Assembly (NCBI GenBank): GCA_934376945.1
Contig: CAKRPI010000015.1
Span: 1-29,886, forward strand
Direction: 5' to 3'
Origin: an uncultured Lachnospiraceae bacterium
Lineage (GTDB): Bacteria > Bacillota > Clostridia > Lachnospirales > Lachnospiraceae
Length of the DNA: 29,886 nt
Shown here piece after piece: positions 24,861 through 29,886 of this stretch. The position numbers and the translations under genes are program-made. The notes beneath the pieces are model-generated. The model did no database searches, was not told the DNA's origin, and was given only the letters and a program-made list of their open reading frames with translations. Each line of letters opens with the position of its first letter. The first letter of the stretch is position 1.

Positions 24861-25934
24861 ATGAAGAGAATAGGACTTCTGACAAGCGGCGGAGACTGTC
24901 AGGCACTGAATGCGACAATGCGTGGTGTGGTAAAGGGGCTTTCCGCAAACCTGACAGAGCTGGAGGTATATGGCTTCATGAACGGCTACAAGGGCCTGAT
25001 TTATGGGGATTACAGACTTTTGACCTCCCGTGATTTTTCCGGTATCCTGACGAAAGGCGGCACAATTCTCGGATCATCGAGACAGCCATTTAAGCTGATG
25101 CGTGAGCCGGACGAGAAAGGGCTTGATAAAGTAGAGGCAATGAAGCAGAATTATTATAAGCTTCGCCTGGACTGTCTTGTGATTCTCGGAGGAAACGGCA
25201 CCCAGAAGACAGCAAATCTGCTGCGCGAAGAAGGACTGAATATCATTCATCTTCCGAAGACGATTGATAATGACATTTACGGTACGGATATGACCTTTGG
25301 TTTTTACAGTGCGGTGAATATTGCCACAGAAGCGATTGACTGCATCCATACAACGGCAGCTTCCCATAACCGGGTCTTCATTGTGGAAGTTATGGGTCAC
25401 AAGGTCGGCTGGCTGACACTTTACTCCGGCATTGCAGGCGGTGCGGATATTATCCTGATTCCGGAGATCCCGTATGATATTAAGCGCGTTGTGGAAGCAA
25501 TTGACCGAAGAACGAAAGCCGGTAAGGGCTTTACTGTCATTGCGGTTGCGGAGGGTGCGATTTCAAAAGAAGACGCAAAGCTCAGCAAAAAAGAATATCG
25601 AAAGAAAATAGAAGCGCAGAAGTATCCGTCTGTTGCATATGAGCTTGCAGAGCAGATTAAAGCGGCGAACGGACCGGAGGTTCGTATTACGGTACCGGGG
25701 CATACGCAGCGCGGCGGCAGTCCGTGCCCATATGACCGTGTTCTTTCCACACGAATCGGTGTGACGGCGGCAAAGATGATCATGGATGGAGAATACGGCT
25801 ACATGGTAGGAATTGTGAACGGCAAAATGAAGAAGGTTCCGCTTGAAGAAGTATCCGGTAAGCTGAAAATGGTATCCCCGAAGGATTCCATTATTCAGGA
25901 AGCAAAGCTGATGGGAATCAGCTTCGGAGACTGA
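24861..25934 (+). CDS. pfkA: 6-phosphofructokinase
   Basis: 357 aa. Glycolytic phosphorylation of fructose 6-phosphate. Family motifs are GLLTSGGDCQALNATMRGVV, GGTILGSSRQPF, LPKTIDNDIYGTD (catalytic Asp of TIDND), VEVMGHKVGWLTL and GHTQRGGSPCPYDR. At the phosphoryl-donor site it reads LGGNGTQKT: Asn replaces the Asp of the usual GGDG, while the Gly that allows ATP is kept. The Lys of PKTIDND is shared with PPi-dependent and 'group III' ATP enzymes. I therefore expect an ATP-type enzyme of the mixed clade, but the donor should be regarded as open. It is a single-gene unit with its own promoter and terminator. Confidence 0.93.
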   Translation: MKRIGLLTSGGDCQALNATMRGVVKGLSANLTELEVYGFMNGYKGLIYGDYRLLTSRDFSGILTKGGTILGSSRQPFKLMREPDEKGLDKVEAMKQNYYKLRLDCLVILGGNGTQKTANLLREEGLNIIHLPKTIDNDIYGTDMTFGFYSAVNIATEAIDCIHTTAASHNRVFIVEVMGHKVGWLTLYSGIAGGADIILIPEIPYDIKRVVEAIDRRTKAGKGFTVIAVAEGAISKEDAKLSKKEYRKKIEAQKYPSVAYELAEQIKAANGPEVRITVPGHTQRGGSPCPYDRVLSTRIGVTAAKMIMDGEYGYMVGIVNGKMKKVPLEEVSGKLKMVSPKDSIIQEAKLMGISFGD

Positions 25935-26000
25935 GAATCGCTCCGCTTTACCTTTGCAAGAAGGGGCATCTGGCACAAAGCGAACAGGACAAAGGATGTG

Positions 26001-26038
26001 GGCAGCCTGGTGCAGAATTACTGCGCAGGCTGTCTTTT
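26001..26038 (+). terminator. Intrinsic terminator of the phosphofructokinase gene
   Basis: GGCAGCCT / AGGCTGTC continued by GTGCAG / CTGCGC (14 bp, one bulged G, two G·U) with loop AATTA, followed by TTTTAT. Confidence 0.85.
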
Positions 26039-26041
26039 ATG

Positions 26042-26116
26042 TGAACGCAGGCCGCGAAACGCCTGCGTTCATGAGCAGGTAGCGAAGCGGATTGCGAATG
26101 TCCGTTTTACTACCTT
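26042..26116 (+). repeat. Two adjacent stem-loops upstream of dnaX
   Basis: TGAACGCAGGC (26042-26052) pairs perfectly with GCCTGCGTTCA (26061-26071). Directly after it, GAGCAGGTAG and CTACCTTGCTT enclose a small CGGA/TCCG hairpin. No T run follows either stem, so they are not ordinary terminators. The remaining gap to dnaX shows only its ribosome site. Confidence 0.6.
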
Positions 26117-26232
26117 GCTTATGTCCGCGTTGTCATTTACAGAAAAAAAGATGGAAGTCGGCCAAGATTCCGGAAAAGGCAGCATCTGCGATCCGGGAGT
26201 TTGTCCGGTCTTTGCAGCTGACAGGAGGAAAA

Positions 26233-27996
26233 ATGGGCTACACAGCGTTATACAGAAAATTTCGCCCTGATACGTTTGAGGATGTAAAAGGGCAGGATCA
26301 TATCGTAAAAACACTGAAAAATCAGATCCGTGCAGACCGTGTCGGACATGCCTATCTGTTCTGCGGAACGCGCGGTACAGGGAAAACATCGATTGCCAAA
26401 ATTCTCGCGAGGGCGGTAAACTGTGAGCATCCGATTGATGGCAGTCCGTGCAATGAGTGTGCATCCTGTCGGGCGATTGCGTCAGGGGCCTCTATGAATG
26501 TGATTGAAATTGATGCGGCATCAAATAATGGTGTGGAAAATATCCGTGAAATCCGGGAGGAGGTAGCTTATCCGCCGACCGAGGGCAGATATAAGGTATA
26601 TATTATCGACGAGGTCCATATGCTTTCAATCGGAGCATTTAATGCACTGCTGAAAACATTGGAGGAACCACCGTCATACGTCATTTTTATTCTGGCTACA
26701 ACGGAAGCGCACAAGATTCCGGTGACCATTCTGTCCAGATGTCAGCGGTATGATTTCCGCAGAATCAGTCAGGAAACAATTCTTGCACGATTGAAGAATC
26801 TGATGGAGCAGGAACACGTCGAGGCGGAAGAAAAAGCGCTGCGTTACGTGGCGCGAAAGGGAGACGGTTCTATGCGAGATTCCCTGAGCCTGCTTGACCA
26901 GTGCATTGCCTTTTATCTTGGCGAGACACTGACGTATGACCGTGTGCTGGATGTGCTAGGAGCAGTGGATACGGAAGTGTTTAGTGAGCTTCTGGGCTGT
27001 ATTTTGAAGGACCGGATCACAGATTCCATTGCGCTTCTGGACCGGCTGATCCTGGATGGAAGAGATCTGACACAGTTTGTCAGTGATTTTACGTGGTATC
27101 TGCGAAACCTGATGCTGATCAAGGCGTCGGATGACATGGAGGATATTCTGGATGTATCGACAGAAAATCTGCTGCAGCTCAAAAAAGAAGCGGCTATTAT
27201 CCGAAGCGATTCACTAATGCGGTATATCCGTATTTTTTCTGAGCTTTCCGGTACGATCCGGTATGCGGTTAATAAGCGTGTGATGCTGGAAATGGCGCTG
27301 ATCAAGCTGTGCCGACCGGAGGCAGAAAAGGATGAGCTTTCGATTGCAGAGCGACTTCGCAGACTGGAAAAGCGTCTGGAGGACGGAGCGGTTTTGGCAG
27401 TGCCGGGAGGAAATGGCAGTCCTGCGGGGCATTCCGGCGGAGGCGCACCGTATCCTGGCACTGCAGGACAGGAAGGCGCCGGGGCTTCGTATCCGGGGGC
27501 TGGATTTGATGAAAACGGGTATCCCACAGGAAGTGGTTATGACGGTGCATATCCGTGGCCGGATGGTTTTGCACCTGCAGGCGGTGCCGGTCAGACGGGG
27601 AGTATGTCGTCATCGATGGCTAAAGCAGCGCCGGAGGATCTGAAAAAGGTTCGTTCCATGTGGAAAAATATTATTGCGGAGACATCTGCGGCCTTTCGCA
27701 TGGCGCTTGCTTCTGCGCAGGTAAAGTATAATGCGGGAGACGAAAACGACAATCGGCTTTTTGTTGTTTTTACTGATTTTCTGGCAGAGCGTTATACAAG
27801 AAATGCCGGTCAGATGGCAGAACGCAAGGCGGAGCTGGAAAGTATTATCGCAGATAAGATCGGAAAACAGGTAGAAGTGAAGCTGATGCTGGCTGCGGAC
27901 GAGGACATTCAGAAAAATAAGCTTGCAGAAATAGATCTGGATGAAAGAATTCGTGAATTTATTCATACAGATATAGAAATCGTAGACGAAAACTGA
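26233..27996 (+). CDS. dnaX: DNA polymerase III subunit gamma/tau
   Basis: 587 aa. Clamp-loader ATPase of the replisome. N-terminus MGYTALYRKFRPDTFEDVKGQDHIV is diagnostic; Walker A is GTRGTGKTS, the zinc ligands are in NCEHPIDGSPCNECASC, Walker B is DEVHMLS, followed by TLEEPPSYVIFILATTE and the sensor ILSRCQRYDFRRIS. After domain III (~residue 375) comes a Gly/Pro/Tyr/Ala-rich linker of about 80 residues, then a C-terminal tau-like domain. AGGAGG is 6 nt before ATG 26233; the frame is open further upstream to 26092 but the extra 47 residues are unlike DnaX. I found no A AAA AAG slip site in the linker, so a gamma product by frameshift is not indicated. Confidence 0.97.
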   Translation: MGYTALYRKFRPDTFEDVKGQDHIVKTLKNQIRADRVGHAYLFCGTRGTGKTSIAKILARAVNCEHPIDGSPCNECASCRAIASGASMNVIEIDAASNNGVENIREIREEVAYPPTEGRYKVYIIDEVHMLSIGAFNALLKTLEEPPSYVIFILATTEAHKIPVTILSRCQRYDFRRISQETILARLKNLMEQEHVEAEEKALRYVARKGDGSMRDSLSLLDQCIAFYLGETLTYDRVLDVLGAVDTEVFSELLGCILKDRITDSIALLDRLILDGRDLTQFVSDFTWYLRNLMLIKASDDMEDILDVSTENLLQLKKEAAIIRSDSLMRYIRIFSELSGTIRYAVNKRVMLEMALIKLCRPEAEKDELSIAERLRRLEKRLEDGAVLAVPGGNGSPAGHSGGGAPYPGTAGQEGAGASYPGAGFDENGYPTGSGYDGAYPWPDGFAPAGGAGQTGSMSSSMAKAAPEDLKKVRSMWKNIIAETSAAFRMALASAQVKYNAGDENDNRLFVVFTDFLAERYTRNAGQMAERKAELESIIADKIGKQVEVKLMLAADEDIQKNKLAEIDLDERIREFIHTDIEIVDEN

Positions 27997-28025
27997 TAGA
28001 ATATGTGGTACTGAACGTATATCAT

Positions 28026-28161
28026 ATACGCGCGGCGTCTTTTCTGTACTTGCTTTTGCAGCCGGTTTTGTCCGGATTTCATCAACGTATGTACTGCGTA
28101 CGTCTCAGAAATTCGTGTATAACCGACAGAAAATTCAGGCGCAGAAAGATTCCGGGAGTAC
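28026..28161. repeat. Hairpin-forming inverted-repeat element, copy A
   Basis: A ~136-bp element between dnaX and ybaB. Its ends are imperfect inverted repeats: the right end, read in reverse, begins GTACTCCCGGAATCTTTC and matches the left end of copy B. Inner stems are 28040-28047/28126-28133, 28063-28067/28121-28125 and 28073-28080/28108-28115, with apical hairpin CGTATGTACTGCGTACG (28086-28102). No coding capacity. It behaves like a MITE-type or REP-like intergenic element; the functional strand, if any, is not determined. Confidence 0.75.
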
Positions 28162-28228
28162 CTTGCCATGAAAGGGAAGGCGACGGATCAGTTACAGGTA
28201 AATTAAAATGTAGATGGAGGAAATAAAA

Positions 28229-28579
28229 ATGGCGAAACGCGGAGGCTTTCCGGGCGGCATGCCGGGCAATATGAATAATCTGATGAAGCAGGCACAGAAG
28301 ATGCAAAAGCAGATGGAAGAAAACCAGAAGGAGCTGGAAGAGAAGGAGTTTACTGCAGCTGCCGGCGGCGGTGCAGTTGAAGTAACTGTGACCGGCAAGC
28401 GTGAAGTAAAACGTGTGAAACTGTCAGAAGAGGTAGTTGATCCGGATGATATTGAAATGCTGGAGGATCTGATTGTGGCAGCAACAAATGAGGCAATGCG
28501 TCAGGCAGAGGAGGCAGCGGCATCGGTAATGTCAAAGCTGACCGGAGGCCTTGGCGGTCTTGGAGGATTTGGATTCTGA
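28229..28579 (+). CDS. ybaB: YbaB/EbfC family nucleoid-associated protein
   Basis: 116 aa. Small dimeric DNA-binding protein commonly found between dnaX and recR. Visible are the Met/Gly-rich start [20 protein letters not shown], the long helix [21 protein letters not shown], the core [44 protein letters not shown] (family signature region), and a flexible Gly-rich tail. Start ATG 28229 has GGAGG 8 nt upstream. The stop overlaps the recR start (TGATG), so the two are translationally coupled. Confidence 0.96.
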   Translation: MAKRGGFPGGMPGNMNNLMKQAQKMQKQMEENQKELEEKEFTAAAGGGAVEVTVTGKREVKRVKLSEEVVDPDDIEMLEDLIVAATNEAMRQAEEAAASVMSKLTGGLGGLGGFGF

Positions 28580-29175
28580 TGGATTATTACGGAAGCCAGA
28601 TGTCAAAGCTGATCGAACAGCTTTCTGCTCTGCCGGGAATCGGCGGGAAATCTGCTCAGCGGCTGGCATTTCATATTATTCATATGCCAAAAGAACAGGT
28701 CGCACAGCTGACGTCTGCGATTACAGATGCGCGGGAGAACATCCGTTACTGCAAGGAGTGCTGTACGCTGACAGACCAGGAGGTGTGTCCGATCTGTGCA
28801 AATGCGCAGCGGGATCATAAGACGATTATGGTGGTCGAAAATACGCGTGATCTGGCGGCATATGAAAAGACAGGGAAATATGATGGCGTATATCACGTCC
28901 TTCACGGAGCGATTTCCCCGATGCTTGGTATCGGACCGGCGGATATTCGTTTAAAAGAGCTGATGCAGCGTCTGCAGGGCGATGTGAATGAAGTAATTAT
29001 TGCAACGAATTCAAGCCTGGAGGGCGAGACAACGGCAATGTATATCAGCAAGCTGATTAAGCCGACCGGCATAAAGGTCAGCCGGATTGCTAGCGGTGTT
29101 CCGGTCGGCGGCGATCTGGAATATATTGATGAGGTAACGCTGCTGAGGGCTCTGGAGGGACGGACGGCGCTGTAA
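28579..29175 (+). CDS. recR: Recombination mediator protein RecR
   Basis: 198 aa, the usual length. Acts with RecF/RecO in loading RecA at gaps. It has the helix-hairpin-helix [16 protein letters not shown], a C4 zinc finger ([16 protein letters not shown]), and the Toprim domain [26 protein letters not shown] with [19 protein letters not shown]. The C-terminal [25 protein letters not shown] is canonical. Order dnaX-ybaB-recR is the standard Firmicutes arrangement. Confidence 0.98.
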   Translation: MDYYGSQMSKLIEQLSALPGIGGKSAQRLAFHIIHMPKEQVAQLTSAITDARENIRYCKECCTLTDQEVCPICANAQRDHKTIMVVENTRDLAAYEKTGKYDGVYHVLHGAISPMLGIGPADIRLKELMQRLQGDVNEVIIATNSSLEGETTAMYISKLIKPTGIKVSRIASGVPVGGDLEYIDEVTLLRALEGRTAL

Positions 29176-29190
29176 AGGCATTGTATAAAT

Positions 29191-29733
29191 TTATAGAAGG
29201 CAGGAGAGAATGCAGGTACAAATCTCTTCTGCCATTTTTATTACAGTTGAGAGACGTGCGGTCTGCAGTGCAAGGTAGGGATGCAGACTTTCTGAATTTG
29301 TAATTCCGGTAATTGAGAGATCGCCGATATGCGGGAGCTGTTTGTGAACACCGGAACCTGGTTTCAGACCGCAGGGATGCAAGGAGAGTGCGCCTATCAT
29401 GGTACCCGGACCAAGCGAAGCATCGATTGCAAGGATAGGGGAATTCGGATGATATTTACGGATCGCAGCTGACTGCACGTCCAGATTCAGGGCATGAACA
29501 GGCTGCGTCAGCGTTCCGTAGACAGGGCAGGTACAGCCGCGCTGAAGAAGAAAGCTTCCGGTAATCGGACCGAGGCTGTCGCCGATGAGCCGGTCTGTTC
29601 CGATACACAAAATGACCGGATGGTCTGTTTTATGCAAAAAAGAAGTACGGCAGCTGCGCAGCAGTACCAGAAGGGAATCCTGACGAAGCGGGATGGATTC
29701 ATAGCGGTTTAAAACAGAAGGTTCAGATTTCAT
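29191..29733 (-). CDS. yyaC: Spore protease YyaC family protein
   Basis: 180 aa on the minus strand, convergent with recR. The core PVILCIGTDRLIGDSLGPITGSFL, VYGTLTQPVHALNLD, ILAIDASLGP and GIGSL-like segment (here MIGALSLHPCGLKPGSGVHKQLPHIGDLSITGI) are those of the YyaC family, which is related to the germination protease (GPR)/hydrogenase-maturation protease fold. The conserved Asp residues of the fold are present. AAGGAG lies upstream of its ATG on the minus strand. Presence of this gene points to a spore-forming lineage. Its last codons are covered by the recR terminator hairpin. Confidence 0.88.
   Translation of the reverse strand: MKSEPSVLNRYESIPLRQDSLLVLLRSCRTSFLHKTDHPVILCIGTDRLIGDSLGPITGSFLLQRGCTCPVYGTLTQPVHALNLDVQSAAIRKYHPNSPILAIDASLGPGTMIGALSLHPCGLKPGSGVHKQLPHIGDLSITGITNSESLHPYLALQTARLSTVIKMAEEICTCILSCLL
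29199..29240 (+). terminator. Terminator of the dnaX-ybaB-recR operon, inside the yyaC 3' end
   Basis: GGCAGGAGAGA (29199-29209) pairs with TCTCTTCTGCC (29223-29233), 11 bp with one G·U, followed by ATTTTTATT. It overlaps the final codons of the oppositely oriented yyaC. Confidence 0.85.
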
Positions 29734-29759
29734 TGAAAAATCTCCTTTTTATCTGTTAT

Positions 29760-29886
29760 GTACTCTCGGAGTCTTTCCTGCACTTGCTTTTGCGGCCGAT
29801 TTTCTGCCAGTTGCACCCGAATTTCATCAACGTACACACCGTGTACGCCTCAGAAATTTGGGCACAACTGACAAAAAATCTTCTCA
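29760..29886. repeat. Hairpin-forming inverted-repeat element, copy B (runs off the window)
   Basis: Second copy, beginning GTACTCTCGGAGTCTTTC just upstream of yyaC. Stems: CAGTTG 29808-29813 / CAACTG 29865-29870; CCCGAATTTC 29816-29825 / GAAATTTGGG 29853-29862 (one G·T); apical hairpin CGTACACACCGTGTACG 29831-29847. The right terminal arm would lie beyond 29886. Conserved with copy A are ACTTGCTTTTGC, ATTTCATCAACGTA and CTCAGAAATT. Confidence 0.75.

Noticed and set aside
25935..26232. SRP (4.5S/scRNA) gene upstream of dnaX
   Set aside because: The position is right and TCCGGAAAAGGCAGCA near 26168 is vaguely similar, but the conserved GGTCAGG...GGAAGGAAGCAG core and the closing stem are absent.
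26092..26232. Upstream extension of DnaX by 47 residues
   Set aside because: The extension is unlike DnaX and lies in the hairpin region; AGGAGG and the family N-terminus MGYTALYRKFRP fix the start at 26233.
27175..27660. Programmed frameshift in dnaX (A-runs near 27181 and 27643)
   Set aside because: The first run lies too early, within domain III, and the second has only five A residues and no clear stimulatory stem.
1..29886. CRISPR array, tRNA, rRNA or transposase
   Set aside because: No regularly spaced repeats, cloverleaf sequences, rRNA motifs or transposase domains were seen.

Overview
The window reads as a chromosomal segment of a Gram-positive, endospore-related clostridium, most likely Lachnospiraceae. 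Reasons: the dnaX-ybaB-recR block, a YyaC-type spore protease gene, the TPR/coiled-coil/AAA protein and cytidylate-kinase-like protein typical of that family, many AGGAGG-type ribosome sites, and a (glycero/ribitol)-phosphate polymer cluster with a TagGH-like exporter. All genes but the last lie on the + strand. I assigned functions by reading motifs; no database search was possible.

Layout. 33-3745: murA, then an aconitase-superfamily hydratase whose 3' end is partly duplicated in its trailer and followed by a terminator. 3875-5214: a 1.3 kb gap without a normal gene. It holds a decayed repeat copy, an AT-rich tract, a near-consensus promoter (4087-4115), an A-rich stretch full of perfect short- and long-range helices, and a strong intrinsic terminator (4956-4987). 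I read this as an independent ~865-nt structured RNA; it is the most interesting object here. A second promoter (5049-5077) then starts the mRNA of the TPR-AAA protein. 8467-10358: cytidylate-kinase-like protein and peptidase T.

10551-23013: one long polysaccharide operon with its own promoter. It encodes an ABC-2 permease; an ABC ATPase fused to UDP-galactopyranose mutase; two CDP-glycerol/ribitol glycerophosphotransferase-like proteins; an alditol-phosphate cytidylyltransferase fused to an SDR; a stand-alone degenerate SDR; a degenerate SDR fused to LicD; and a membrane GT2. Together they suggest synthesis and export of a teichoic-acid-like, phospho-alditol polymer, probably containing galactofuranose. 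Two glycerophosphodiester phosphodiesterase genes follow (23065-24720), consistent with turnover of a glycerol-phosphate polymer.

24861-29175: 6-phosphofructokinase with its own promoter and terminator, then dnaX, ybaB and recR. The recR terminator lies inside the 3' end of the convergent yyaC (29191-29733, minus). Two copies of a ~136-bp hairpin-forming, terminal-inverted-repeat element sit beside these genes (28026-28161 and 29760-end). Their stems carry compensatory changes, which suggests selection on the folded form. No tRNA, rRNA, CRISPR array, transposase or phage gene was seen.
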